NCBI RefSeq assembly: GCF_943736995.1
Contig: NZ_CALSFT010000002.1
Location: forward strand, 1 to 64,000
Reading direction: 5' to 3'
Length of the DNA stretch: 64,000 nt
From: Sporosarcina sp. Marseille-Q4943
GTDB lineage: Bacteria; Bacillota; Bacilli; Bacillales_A; Planococcaceae
Positions 34,657-43,672 of the stretch are shown here, one piece after another. Each line of letters starts with the position of its first letter. Positions within the stretch are counted from its first letter, which is position 1. The translations under genes were made by a program, and so were the position numbers. The notes beneath the pieces were generated by a model, which saw only the letters and a program-made list of their open reading frames with translations, searched no databases and was not told where the DNA came from.

Positions 34657-35697
34657 TTACGCATTGCGATTTCTATACAATAAATAAATGAAAAATGGCG
34701 CTCCGATTCCGGAAACGAACACTCCCGCTGGAAGATCGAGCGGCAAAAAGGCTGTTCGGGCAACTACATCAGCCAACATGACAATGAGCCCTCCCGTCAT
34801 GGCGGCTATTGGCACTAAGTTGCCGAACGATTGGCCGACGAGCATTCTTGCAATATGGGGGGCCATTAAACCGACGAATCCGATTCCTCCCGCATAGGCA
34901 ACGGCGGAACCCGCCAAGGCGACACTGATGAGTAGAAGACTAAAGCGATGTAGTTGAAGTCGAACACCTAACCCTAATGCAACCAAATCTCCTAATGCTT
35001 GGGCGTTGGCTGACTTCGAAAAAAACAATGTCAACGGAATCAAAATTAGAACCCATGGCAGCATCGCTGTGACGTTCTCCCAGTTTGCTCCGTAAACGCT
35101 GCCCGTCATCCAGACGTACGCTTGGGAAGTCGTGTACGTATTGCCAAAAACGATCATCATTGTCGTCATTGCACCGAGTATGGATGACATTCCGATCCCG
35201 ATGAGGATGAGACGAAAGGGAGATATCCCATTTTTCCAAGCTAATGCAAAAATAACGAGAGAAACAATTCCAGCACCTAAAATGGCCACGAATGGCAGCC
35301 ATATAATACTTACCGTATCCGCAAAGTATGTAATGAAAAAAACCGCCGCAAAAGAAGCCCCGCCCGTAATGCCAATAATATCCGGCGAACCGAGCGGATT
35401 TCGAACGATCCCTTGCAGGATTAACCCTGCAACGCCTAGTGCAGCGCCAACGAGGATTGAAAGAACCATCCTTGGGAGTCGCAACGTTTGAATAACGAAA
35501 GTATATTCACCCGTTCCGAAGCCAAGTAAATGTTTAATGACATCTACGGGGTGAATAAATGTGCTGCCTATTGAAAGTCCAACTACGAACACCAGGAGAA
35601 ACAAACAAGCCAATGCGAAGAAGACCGCAATAGCCCGCTTCTCCAATTGGAATGAAAAAGTATCCGACCGATTTCGAAATGAAATATATTTACTCAT
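34657..35697 (-). CDS. Siderophore ABC transporter permease (FecD/FhuG type)
   Basis: This 346-residue protein is a FecCD-family permease with about ten membrane helices. Family blocks are GAALGVAGLILQGIVRNPLGSPDIIGI and GFVGLMAPHIARMLVG, the latter contacting the ATPase. Its start overlaps the partner permease stop by four bases (35694-35697). No ATPase gene lies in this operon, so an FhuC-like ATPase elsewhere must energise it. Confidence 0.93.
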   Translation of the reverse strand: MSKYISFRNRSDTFSFQLEKRAIAVFFALACLFLLVFVVGLSIGSTFIHPVDVIKHLLGFGTGEYTFVIQTLRLPRMVLSILVGAALGVAGLILQGIVRNPLGSPDIIGITGGASFAAVFFITYFADTVSIIWLPFVAILGAGIVSLVIFALAWKNGISPFRLILIGIGMSSILGAMTTMMIVFGNTYTTSQAYVWMTGSVYGANWENVTAMLPWVLILIPLTLFFSKSANAQALGDLVALGLGVRLQLHRFSLLLISVALAGSAVAYAGGIGFVGLMAPHIARMLVGQSFGNLVPIAAMTGGLIVMLADVVARTAFLPLDLPAGVFVSGIGAPFFIYLLYRNRNA

Positions 35698-36707
35698 TCC
35701 TTACTGAACCCCTTCCGTGCAATATAGATGAAAAACGGAGTTCCGATTATAGCGGTCATGACACCGATCGGCACCTCTTGTGGCATCATTATGAACCTTG
35801 CGGCTATATCCGCCAACAACAACAAACTTGCACCATACAACGCACAATAAGGGAGGACCCACCGATAATCAAATCCTACAAGTCCACGAACAATATGTGG
35901 TGTAATCAATCCGACAAAACCGATTGAACCTCCAACCGCTACAGACCCACCTGCAAGGACGATAATAACAATCGCCATTACCGTCTTCACTAAAACCGTA
36001 CGTTGCCCCAATCCCTTTGCAACATCATCGCCGGAGGCAAGGATATTAACGGAACGCCCTAACAATAGGGCAACGACCCATCCGCCTATCATGAACGGTA
36101 AAATGGGTTCCAGCATATCCAGTGTTCTCCCCGCAACTGAACCGGCTAACCAAAATAATACCCCTTCCAAATTTTGTCCGTTAATGACGAGGAGCCCTTG
36201 TGTTAACGACACAAATAGGGCAGTGATCGCCGCACCGGCTAATACGATTTTAATAGGGGACAATCCGTCTCTTCCAAACGAACCTAATAAGTAAACCATG
36301 ATGGCTGCAATTCCTGCACCAAGGAAAGCAATCCACATGTATTGGGTCAATGAAGAGAAGGAAAAGAAGGTAACTGCTAACACTACAAAGAAAACGGCAC
36401 CTGAATTGATGCCGAAAATGCTCGGGGAAGCAAGCGGATTCCTCGTCAATGCTTGCATAAGGGCTCCTGCAATCGCAAGGCTCGCCCCGATCACGGTGGC
36501 AATTACTGCACGTGAAACTCGCGTCGTCGCAATAATGATATGCTCGGTCGAATGTTCGTCGAAATTGAAAAAGGCCTCAATTGCCGTATTGAATGAAATT
36601 GGTGTTTGACCAAAAGCGATGCTTGAAAGAAACGATGCCATTAATAGGACGATTCCGACGGCCAAGCCTACCCATTTAGATGATGTGCGAGAAAATAAAT
36701 ACGTCAT
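35694..36707 (-). CDS. Siderophore ABC transporter permease (FecC/FhuB type)
   Basis: The 337-residue protein is the second FecCD permease subunit: GASLAIAGALMQALTRNPLASP and GFVGLITPHIVRGLVGFDYR. About ten membrane helices. GGGAG precedes ATG 36707. It follows the binding-protein gene after about 100 bases that contain a small hairpin (GTGCAG/CTGCAC, about 36752-36778), and overlaps the next permease. Confidence 0.93.
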   Translation of the reverse strand: MTYLFSRTSSKWVGLAVGIVLLMASFLSSIAFGQTPISFNTAIEAFFNFDEHSTEHIIIATTRVSRAVIATVIGASLAIAGALMQALTRNPLASPSIFGINSGAVFFVVLAVTFFSFSSLTQYMWIAFLGAGIAAIMVYLLGSFGRDGLSPIKIVLAGAAITALFVSLTQGLLVINGQNLEGVLFWLAGSVAGRTLDMLEPILPFMIGGWVVALLLGRSVNILASGDDVAKGLGQRTVLVKTVMAIVIIVLAGGSVAVGGSIGFVGLITPHIVRGLVGFDYRWVLPYCALYGASLLLLADIAARFIMMPQEVPIGVMTAIIGTPFFIYIARKGFSKE

Positions 36708-36809
36708 TTTCTCCCTCTTCCACTACAGTATTTTGATGGGCACCAAGAAAAGTGGGTGCAGTAAGAATCCTGCACACCACTGTTCAGATTGCCGCATTGC
36801 CATGGCCAA

Positions 36810-37847
36810 TTATTTTTCTAAATCAAAATGCTCATAAAGCTGATCTAGCATGTCATTGGCAGAAAGAATACCACCGGCCATGTTCCAGGCGACTTCGTCA
36901 ATCTGATACACTTGGCCTTTTTTCACAGCATCGAGATTTTTCCATAAAGGATGATTCGTCCACTCGTCATACGTTTTTTGGACAGCTTCTTCTTGACCAG
37001 GATCGGATAAGAAGTAGAAGAAAACATCGGCATTCATGCTCGGAATGCCTTCTTTATCTGTCAGTTTAAGCACGACTGTCCCTTTTTCAGCCTCTTCCTG
37101 TTGGTAGGCAGAACGTACAAACCCTAGCTCATCCAAAATATCACCAGCATAACCGGTTACATAAATACGAGCATGGTCGGCCCTGAAGTTGAGAACAGAT
37201 GCCTCAATCGGCCATTCGTCACCCAATTTAGCAGAGATTTTCGTTTTGAAATCATCTACTCGATGTTCCCAATCCGAAAGTAGTTCACTTGCTTGGTCCT
37301 CCTTGTTCATTGCTTTCCCCATCAATTCAACAGTGTCCTTGAATTTAAAGACTGTGTCATGGGTAACCGTCGGTGCAATTTGGGAAAGCTGATCATAAAT
37401 CTTCTCATGGCGTAATTTCGAGGCGATGATCAAATCAGGTTTAAGTTTTGCAATTTCCTCTAAATTTGGTTGAGTTTCTTCCCCTACAATTACGGTGTCT
37501 TCCAAGTCATCTTTCAGATAGTTATACATAGGCTTCTCAACCCAAGATTCAACGGCTCCTACTGGTTGAACGCCTAAAGCGACGGCAACGTCTGTCGCAC
37601 CTTGATACAATGTGACGATTCGTTTCGGTGTCCCTTCAATTGTTGTCGTCCCCATTGCGTGGGTGATTTCACGGATATCATTCGAATCCGCTGCCTGCTC
37701 AGATTGTCCTGATTCATTTTGCTTCTCCGTTTGGTCTTTTCCTTGCTGAGTTCCACAACCCGCTAAAAATAATACAAACGAAAATAGGACTGCAAATAAA
37801 GAAAAAACTTTCTTGTTGTTTCCTACTGTGTATGTAACTGCAGACAC
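36810..37847 (-). CDS. Iron-siderophore-binding lipoprotein
   Basis: The 345-residue protein has a signal peptide with lipobox LAGC and a Gln/Glu/Ser-rich linker, then a periplasmic-binding fold of the FhuD/FecB class (TTTIEGTPKRIVTLYQGATD and a long central helix). It captures ferric siderophores at the cell surface. I start at GTG 37847, eight bases behind AAAGGAG; the in-frame TTG at 37868 overlaps that ribosome site. A Fur box lies 46-60 bases upstream. First gene of the operon. Confidence 0.92.
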   Translation of the reverse strand: MSAVTYTVGNNKKVFSLFAVLFSFVLFLAGCGTQQGKDQTEKQNESGQSEQAADSNDIREITHAMGTTTIEGTPKRIVTLYQGATDVAVALGVQPVGAVESWVEKPMYNYLKDDLEDTVIVGEETQPNLEEIAKLKPDLIIASKLRHEKIYDQLSQIAPTVTHDTVFKFKDTVELMGKAMNKEDQASELLSDWEHRVDDFKTKISAKLGDEWPIEASVLNFRADHARIYVTGYAGDILDELGFVRSAYQQEEAEKGTVVLKLTDKEGIPSMNADVFFYFLSDPGQEEAVQKTYDEWTNHPLWKNLDAVKKGQVYQIDEVAWNMAGGILSANDMLDQLYEHFDLEK

Positions 37848-37892
37848 GTGATGCCACTCCTTTGTCAAATTTAGTTTAATTATAAATGATAC

Positions 37893-37907
37893 TGATAATC
37901 GTTATCA
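37893..37907 (-). promoter_or_regulatory. Fur box upstream of siderophore operon
   Basis: TGATAAT-C-GTTATCA differs from the Fur consensus TGATAAT-N-ATTATCA at one position. Confidence 0.9.
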
Positions 37908-38013
37908 TTTAGAAGTAAATTATATACTATCGTTTTTTTAAATACAACACATACCTGTAAGACAAGATGTAATTAACTGTGGATAGCTCTTTGGTGCGTT
38001 GTTAACTCATACA

Positions 38014-38050
38014 AAAAGCCCAACCCTTTATACAAAAGGATTAGGCTTTA
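38014..38050. terminator. Terminator downstream of the rib operon
   Basis: AAAGCCCAACCCTTT pairs with AAAGGATTAGGCTTT, flanked by As and Ts, just past the HAD gene stop on the minus strand. Confidence 0.8.
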
Positions 38051-38067
38051 ATGGGAAGTATTTTTTT

Positions 38068-38628
38068 CTAAAGTAGCAGATCGAATAGTTCAGACCAGTT
38101 TGCAATTCGTGGAATCTCCAAATGTTGATTATATGATTGAGTTTTCGCGAATAGATTTACCTTACAATCACTCAATGTTTCAAGAACCGCCGGCTTGTCG
38201 TCGAAATAATAGTCGAGTTCCAACTCTTTAATAATGTGAACCTTGTCCTCGTCATTCATGCCGTAAAAAAATCGATCTTTATGGACCGGGAAACCTTGTT
38301 CAATCATCCATTCCATTGTACGCTCGCCATGTTCTTTAGGTCTTGCGGTAATATAATAGATTTCATGTCCGTCGTTCTCCAGCTTTTGCAACGTTTCAAC
38401 TGCATCAGGATAGGTAGGGCACGATGTGAAATAAATTTCTTCTAACGAACCATTCCACATCTTGCCGCCTTCTTCAGCTGTCATGCCGAAGAGCTCGTGA
38501 ATTTCAACTTTGTCCAATGCGTGAAAAAGTTCTATATCCACATTCTGATTCAGTTTCTCATTGTATATATGAAAAGCATGTTCTCTTAAATTAATTAACG
38601 TATCATCGATATCAAAACCAAATTTCAT
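38068..38628 (-). CDS. HAD-family 5'-nucleotidase-like phosphatase
   Basis: The 186-residue protein opens with the HAD motif DIDDT (residues 6-10), has the second motif in YYITARP and a C-terminal DDKP acid pair, the plan of 5'(3')-deoxyribonucleotidase-type HAD phosphatases. It begins one base after the ribD stop and so belongs to the ribA-ribD operon. That position makes it a candidate for the unassigned dephosphorylation of 5-amino-6-ribitylaminouracil 5'-phosphate; a nucleotidase role is the alternative. ATG 38628 has no strong ribosome site, so coupled translation is likely. Confidence 0.85.
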   Translation of the reverse strand: MKFGFDIDDTLINLREHAFHIYNEKLNQNVDIELFHALDKVEIHELFGMTAEEGGKMWNGSLEEIYFTSCPTYPDAVETLQKLENDGHEIYYITARPKEHGERTMEWMIEQGFPVHKDRFFYGMNDEDKVHIIKELELDYYFDDKPAVLETLSDCKVNLFAKTQSYNQHLEIPRIANWSELFDLLL

Positions 38629-38629
38629 A

Positions 38630-39742
38630 TTAATTACCCTCAGTTTGTGTAGTCATATATTTTGGATAGCCTGTAAACTTAAAATCTTTTCCGATATGAG
38701 TAATGTTGAGATTCTCCAATTCCACAGCATTACACATTAGTTCAACACCTGTACCTTCAAGGAATGTCGGCGCTTGTGTGCCTCCAACTAGTTTTGGCGC
38801 GATATAAATCTCAACTTTGTCGACGAGCTGCTTCTCGAGGAAGGCAGCGTGAATCGATCCTCCGCCTTCAATTAGAACAGAAGAAACAAGTTTTTCACCG
38901 AGGATTCGAACGACATCATGTGGATCGACTTGGTGATTGCCTGAAGTGTGGAAAATCGAAATTCCTCGTTCCACCAACTTTTTCTTTGCTTCTTTATTAT
39001 ACGTTTTTGCAGTGAAAATCCATGTTTCCGCCTGTCCATCTGTCACGACCTTCGAATCGAGCGGTGTGCGTAAAGAGGAATCTAAAATGACGCGAATCGG
39101 ATTCCGGCCGTCTGGAATCCTTGTTGTCAATTCGGGATCATCTTCGATGACTGTATTGACACCGACTAAAATGGCCATGTTTTGATTTCTCAATACGTGT
39201 ACATCGTGTCTTGCTTCGGCGGACGTAATCCATTTACTGTCTGCAGTATGCGTAGCGATTTTCCCGTCCAATGTGCTTCCGGCTTTCATTGTGATGAAGG
39301 GCCTTTGTTCTACGATGAATTTATTGAACACTTCGTTCATCTGTCGGGATTGGTCTTCCAGTACGCCGATGACAACTTCAATCCCTGCATCCTCCAAAAT
39401 CCTAACTCCGTTTCCGGCAACGACCGGGTTTGGGTCGAGAGTAGCGATGACGACTTTCTTAATGCCTGCTTCAACAATCGCTACTGCACAAGGGCCGGTA
39501 CGTCCATAATGAGAGCATGGCTCAAGGGTGACGTATATAGTTCCGCCTTTAGCCTGTTCACCAGCCATCCGAATCGCATGAATTTCAGCATGCGGCTCAC
39601 CAGCTTTCAAATGCGTACCTATCCCTACGATTCGATTTTCATTCACAATGACCGATCCTACTAGTGGATTTGGATCCGTTTGGCCTTTTGTTGCTTGTGC
39701 ATTTTGCAGAGCCAAATTCATATAGAACTCATGGTTAGTCAA
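38630..39742 (-). CDS. ribD: Bifunctional riboflavin deaminase/reductase
   Basis: The 370-residue protein has an N-terminal deaminase domain (HAEIHAI and PCSHYGRTGPC binding zinc) and a C-terminal RibD reductase domain (about 145-360: FITMKAGSTLDGKIAT, ILVGVNTVIEDDP). It carries out steps two and three of riboflavin synthesis. I use TTG 39742, giving MTNHEFYMNLAL as in other RibDs, behind GAAGGGG; ATG 39763 is upstream inside ribA. It overlaps the end of ribA. No ribE, ribH or FMN riboswitch is present. Confidence 0.92.
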   Translation of the reverse strand: MTNHEFYMNLALQNAQATKGQTDPNPLVGSVIVNENRIVGIGTHLKAGEPHAEIHAIRMAGEQAKGGTIYVTLEPCSHYGRTGPCAVAIVEAGIKKVVIATLDPNPVVAGNGVRILEDAGIEVVIGVLEDQSRQMNEVFNKFIVEQRPFITMKAGSTLDGKIATHTADSKWITSAEARHDVHVLRNQNMAILVGVNTVIEDDPELTTRIPDGRNPIRVILDSSLRTPLDSKVVTDGQAETWIFTAKTYNKEAKKKLVERGISIFHTSGNHQVDPHDVVRILGEKLVSSVLIEGGGSIHAAFLEKQLVDKVEIYIAPKLVGGTQAPTFLEGTGVELMCNAVELENLNITHIGKDFKFTGYPKYMTTQTEGN

Positions 39743-40490
39743 TGATATGAGCCCCTTCCACATCTATATGTCCGGACCGTTGAATCTTTGTTTGCAAGTA
39801 TTTTTCATTGAACTCGGATTTATCGCCCCACAAAGGCTCTCTCCCTGAAATCGGAAGACCCGCATTCCGCATCGCTTCCACTTTCTTCGGATTATTCGTC
39901 ATCAGTGTCACAGGCTTGGTTCGTAATGCTTTTAATACATGCATGGCATCTTCGTAATTTCTCGAATCATCGACGAAGCCAAGACCTTCATTTGCTTCTA
40001 CTGTATCGTACCCATTCTCCTGAAGGACATATGCCATTGCCTTGCTGAATAAACCAATCCCACGGCCTTCATGATTGGCCAAGTAAAACAGTGCGCCCGT
40101 CCCATGTTCTACAATATTCTTCATCGATTGCTTCAATTGATAACCGCAGTCGCATCTTTTACTTCCAAAGATATCGCCTGTATGACAAATCGAGTGCATC
40201 CGGATTTGCGCATCATCCGCATTTTTAAAATCACCATATACAAGCACGCTCGATTGTTGATGCTCTGCAAGATTAGCAGAAGACAGGCGGTCAATAATCT
40301 CTTGAAAATCATCTGTCACTTCACATTGATTCAGCCAGCAATACCATTGGAAAATAACCGTTTCTCCATAAAGATTCACGGGCAGTTGAATGGGGCCGAC
40401 CAAATAGGTGGCACCTTTATCTGTCTCAATCAATTGAATTTTTTCCTTTAAAGTATCAACAACTGTTGCTTCTAGTTTTGCATGTACCAT
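39735..40490 (-). CDS. ribA: GTP cyclohydrolase II
   Basis: The 251-residue protein holds the GTP cyclohydrolase II core from about residue 85: RMHSICHTGDIFGSKRCDCG with the zinc cysteines, EGRGIGL and GYDTVEAN-GLGF. It opens GTP in the first riboflavin step. There is no DHBP synthase domain; the first 80 residues are unlike RibB and unrecognised. I use ATG 40490 behind AAAGGAAT; ATG 40529 lacks a site. First gene of ribA-ribD-HAD, convergent in context with the siderophore operon and co-directional with the HxlR gene upstream. Confidence 0.9.
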   Translation of the reverse strand: MVHAKLEATVVDTLKEKIQLIETDKGATYLVGPIQLPVNLYGETVIFQWYCWLNQCEVTDDFQEIIDRLSSANLAEHQQSSVLVYGDFKNADDAQIRMHSICHTGDIFGSKRCDCGYQLKQSMKNIVEHGTGALFYLANHEGRGIGLFSKAMAYVLQENGYDTVEANEGLGFVDDSRNYEDAMHVLKALRTKPVTLMTNNPKKVEAMRNAGLPISGREPLWGDKSEFNEKYLQTKIQRSGHIDVEGAHIID

Positions 40491-40560
40491 AAAATCATTC
40501 CTTTTATATAAATTAGTTAAACGTAGCATCTGATGTTTCTAGCGCATGAAAAGGGAAATG

Positions 40561-40869
40561 TTATGCGTCCATCCAATTTTGTGACCATTTTTCCAATTCC
40601 CGTATAAGAGGTTCGAGGGCGAACCCTTTATCTGTTAATGAATATTCGATTCGAACCGGTGTCTCCGGAAAGACTTCTCTATGCACAACACCTTGGTGTT
40701 CAAGAATTTTTAACCTCTCCGATAAGACTCTGCCACTTACGCCGATCGTGGATTCGATACTGCAAAAGCGTTGCGGTCCCTCTAATAGCTTGTAAATAAT
40801 TAACCCCATCCACCTTTGACCCAATAACTCCATTGACTTTTCAAACCTAGGACAAATCGATGTATCCAA
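40561..40869 (-). CDS. HxlR family transcriptional regulator
   Basis: This 102-residue winged-helix protein matches the HxlR/MarR-like family (CPRFEKSMELLGQRWMGLIIYKL, SGRVLSERLKILEHQGVV, YSLTDKG). Members sense aldehydes, quinones or disulfide stress, often through the N-terminal Cys (C6). It is divergent from a luciferase-like oxidoreductase gene; two inverted repeats in between (40936-40951, 40968-40988) are the likely operators. Confidence 0.92.
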   Translation of the reverse strand: MDTSICPRFEKSMELLGQRWMGLIIYKLLEGPQRFCSIESTIGVSGRVLSERLKILEHQGVVHREVFPETPVRIEYSLTDKGFALEPLIRELEKWSQNWMDA

Positions 40870-40935
40870 TGTAATCAGCTCCCTAATTATAGTATAGCTC
40901 GTAACGATAAATAATTAAATATGTTTTTGTAAATT

Positions 40936-40990
40936 AGTTACTTGACTAACTGATATTACGATAATATACTTACTTACGTAAAGTAACTAG
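40936..40990 (+). promoter_or_regulatory. Promoter with two HxlR-operator-like inverted repeats
   Basis: TTGACT (40942) and TATACT (40965) are 17 bases apart and read rightwards. AGTTACTTGACTAACT (40936-40951) covers the -35, and the dyad around TTACGTAA with TACTTAC/GTAAAGTA flanks (40968-40988) sits just after the -10. Both share AGTTAC/GTAACT half-sites. Confidence 0.65.
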
Positions 40991-41045
40991 TAATCGAAAC
41001 TCATTACTATTTAAACTGACATCTTAGGTGGGGGATCATGATCTT

Positions 41046-42140
41046 ATGAGAAACGAAGAAGGATTTGCGAATACAGGGTTTGAAATCGGCCTTTATACAC
41101 TAGGTGATTTGGTGCCAGATCCGTTTAGCGGTAAAACAATTAGTGCTAGGCAAAGAATGAAGGAAATTACGGAAGCGGCTAAACTCGCTGACGAGGCTGG
41201 ACTGGATATTTTCGGAGTAGGGGAACATCATCGATTGGATTATGCCATCACATCACCATCTGTCGTCTTGGCCGCAATTGCCCAGATGACGAAGCAAATT
41301 AAATTGACAAGCGCAACGTCAGTGTTAAGCACGGTAGATCCAGTTCGTTTATTTGAAGACTTTGCAACATTGGATTTGCTATCCGACGGACGTGCGGAAA
41401 TTATTACGGGGCGTGGTGCGTTTGTTGAATCATTCCCGCTCTTTGGTTATGACACTGGTGACTCTGCTGCCTTATTCTCGGAAAACATCGAATTACTGCT
41501 GAAGCTTAATGAAAACGAGAAGATCACATGGGATGGTCAATTCCGCTCGTCATTAAGGAATGCGGATATTGCACCTCGTCCACTACAGCAGAAGTTACCA
41601 GTTTGGGTTGGTGTTGGAGGGACTCCGAATAGTGCAGCCCGTGCAGGCAGACTCGGTGCCGGAATGGCAATGGCGATTCTAGGCGGCGATCCTGCTCGAT
41701 TTAAACCATTGGTTGAAGTATACCGTGAAGCAGGTCTAAAAGCTGGACATGCTTTGGAAAATCTTAAAGTTGGGGTAACGGGTCATGGATATATTGCCGA
41801 GACAACTCAACAAGCAAAAGAAGAGTTCTATCCTTATTATTCGAACTATAAGTCAATCGTAAGTCAGCAGCTCGGTCATGGAGAGGGAAGGATGTCACGA
41901 TTCGAATTTGAAAAAGTGGCGGCTTCTGACACTGCTTTGTTCGTAGGCAGTCCTCAACAAATTGTTGAGAAGATCCTTCATCAACATGAACTATTTGGAC
42001 ACCGACGCTTTATGGCGCAGCTTGATATAGGTGGTTTGCCGTTTGAAAAAGTGGCGAAGAGCATTGAATTATTAGCGACAGAAGTGGCGCCGGTCGTCAG
42101 GAAGGCAACAAGGAAAGAAAACGTATTAGTAGGCGTTTAA
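41046..42140 (+). CDS. LLM-class flavin-dependent oxidoreductase
   Basis: The 364-residue protein is a luciferase-like monooxygenase (FGVGEHHRLDYAITSPSVVL, LLSDGRAEIITGRGAF, PVWVGVGGTPNSAARAG). The flavin-binding and barrel motifs are intact; the substrate is unknown. ATG 41046 lies 11 bases behind GGTGGGGG; GTG 41028 in the same frame is possible. It is divergent from an HxlR regulator and followed 39 bases later by a DoxX gene. Confidence 0.88.
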   Translation: MRNEEGFANTGFEIGLYTLGDLVPDPFSGKTISARQRMKEITEAAKLADEAGLDIFGVGEHHRLDYAITSPSVVLAAIAQMTKQIKLTSATSVLSTVDPVRLFEDFATLDLLSDGRAEIITGRGAFVESFPLFGYDTGDSAALFSENIELLLKLNENEKITWDGQFRSSLRNADIAPRPLQQKLPVWVGVGGTPNSAARAGRLGAGMAMAILGGDPARFKPLVEVYREAGLKAGHALENLKVGVTGHGYIAETTQQAKEEFYPYYSNYKSIVSQQLGHGEGRMSRFEFEKVAASDTALFVGSPQQIVEKILHQHELFGHRRFMAQLDIGGLPFEKVAKSIELLATEVAPVVRKATRKENVLVGV

Positions 42141-42179
42141 GGAAAATAACAAAAAATGATAAGTGAGGGAATATGAATA

Positions 42180-42593
42180 ATGAAAAAGTATGAATGGAGT
42201 TTATTGATTCTTCGAGTCGTTTTAGGGATTACTTTCTTAATTCATGGAGTTGCAAAATTCCAAATGGGTCTAGGGAATGTGGCAGGTTGGTTCGAAAGTA
42301 TAGGCATTCTGGGTTTCCTAGGTTATGTGATTGCTTTTATCGAACTGCTTGGAGGGCTTGCATTAATTTTGGGTATTGGAACTAGACTATTCTCGGCAAT
42401 GATTGCAATTGTCATGCTTGGGGCTATCTTTACAGCGAAACTGTCTGTAGGCTTCATGGGTGCTGAAACTGCCGGGTACGAATTGGATATAGCTTTATTA
42501 ACAATCGCAGTTGTGTTATTGATTAGTGGAAGCCGCTTGTTTGCTTTAGAAAACAAGCTATTCGGTTCCGCAAAAGAAAAGATTAGCGCATAA
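42180..42593 (+). CDS. DoxX family membrane protein
   Basis: The 137-residue protein has four membrane helices and the DoxX pattern (LLILRVVLGITFLIHGVAKF, AFIELLGGLALILGIGTRL). Family members take part in quinone and thiosulfate metabolism or in redox complexes with dioxygenases and thioredoxin-like partners. Here it is paired with the luciferase-like oxidoreductase under apparent HxlR control. GAGGGA precedes ATG 42180. Confidence 0.9.
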   Translation: MKKYEWSLLILRVVLGITFLIHGVAKFQMGLGNVAGWFESIGILGFLGYVIAFIELLGGLALILGIGTRLFSAMIAIVMLGAIFTAKLSVGFMGAETAGYELDIALLTIAVVLLISGSRLFALENKLFGSAKEKISA

Positions 42594-42603
42594 AAAATAA
42601 CTA

Positions 42604-42644
42604 AAGCCTAATTTCTCACTTGCACAAGAGAAATTAGGCTTTTA
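42604..42644. terminator. Bidirectional terminator
   Basis: AAGCCTAATTTCTC (42605-42618) and GAGAAATTAGGCTT (42628-42641) pair perfectly with Ts following, between the convergent doxX and lysR genes. Confidence 0.92.
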
Positions 42645-42655
42645 CTATACAACGA

Positions 42656-43534
42656 TTAATACGCCAGCGGATAAGCTGGTTCGCCTTCGATCTGTTCAAA
42701 CGTTTCGATAAACTTTTCAAGTGTAGAAGTTAAATAAGCATCCTTTCGTCTAATGAATACGGTATTGACTTTACTATACTTCTCAGGCAAGTAATGACAG
42801 TGGACGAGCCCTCTTTCTTCCAAATGGGAAACGGCTGATTTCGGAACGAACGTAATGCCGAGTCCCATCGTCACACTCCCCAATATCGTTTCTAAGGTGC
42901 CGAACTCCATCAGTTTTTGTGGTGTTATATTTTGATCTTTATACCACCTTGCGAGTCTTGCCCGGTAGCCGCATCCTTCGCTAAAGCAAAGAATTGGCTC
43001 CTCTTTTATTTGCTCAAGTGACGTTTTTGTCTTATCTGATAGTAAGACAAGTTCTTCTTGGAAAACGTCATGAGAGACGAGTTCAGGATGTTGCTCGAGT
43101 TCTGTCACGAATGCACCGTCCAAACGATGGTGTAACACATCGTTTTGGAGTTGATCGGTCACACCTGTGAGAAGTGATAAGTCGACGTTTTTATATTTTT
43201 TGCTATAGGAAGATAATATAACAGGCAATTTAATGACCGTTTCAACGGTTCCGATTTCTAGCTTGCCTGCAGGTTCCGTTTTACTTTGAACAACTTTCTT
43301 CATTTCATTAGTTAACGCTAAAATCTTCTCGGCATAGACAAGCAGTTTTTTGCCTTCCGGTGTTAGTGTCATCCCGCGATTGTGACGGTTGAAGAGAGCT
43401 GTATTCATTTCAGCCTCAAGCTTTTTAATTCTTGAGGTGATATTGGATTGGACATAACTTAGTTCTTTTGCAGCTTCGGTAATCGTACCTTTTTGTGCAA
43501 CCATTTGAAAAATCTTCAGATCCTTGAATTCCAT
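42656..43534 (-). CDS. LysR family transcriptional regulator
   Basis: The 292-residue protein has an N-terminal LysR winged helix (about 3-60; GTITEAAKELSYVQSNITSRIKKLE) and a two-lobed effector domain. It is divergent from the EamA transporter gene at 43673, which it probably regulates. The effector is unknown. Confidence 0.93.
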   Translation of the reverse strand: MEFKDLKIFQMVAQKGTITEAAKELSYVQSNITSRIKKLEAEMNTALFNRHNRGMTLTPEGKKLLVYAEKILALTNEMKKVVQSKTEPAGKLEIGTVETVIKLPVILSSYSKKYKNVDLSLLTGVTDQLQNDVLHHRLDGAFVTELEQHPELVSHDVFQEELVLLSDKTKTSLEQIKEEPILCFSEGCGYRARLARWYKDQNITPQKLMEFGTLETILGSVTMGLGITFVPKSAVSHLEERGLVHCHYLPEKYSKVNTVFIRRKDAYLTSTLEKFIETFEQIEGEPAYPLAY

Positions 43535-43672
43535 TTAATCACTCCATCTAACTGACTCTTTTCCTATGGTATCACCAAATGAGATAGTAGGCATCAATAA
43601 TGTTCATTTTGAGAGATACCGAGCCTGTGATTTAATGAATAGAGAGTAGATAATAGAAGGGGACAGAAATTC

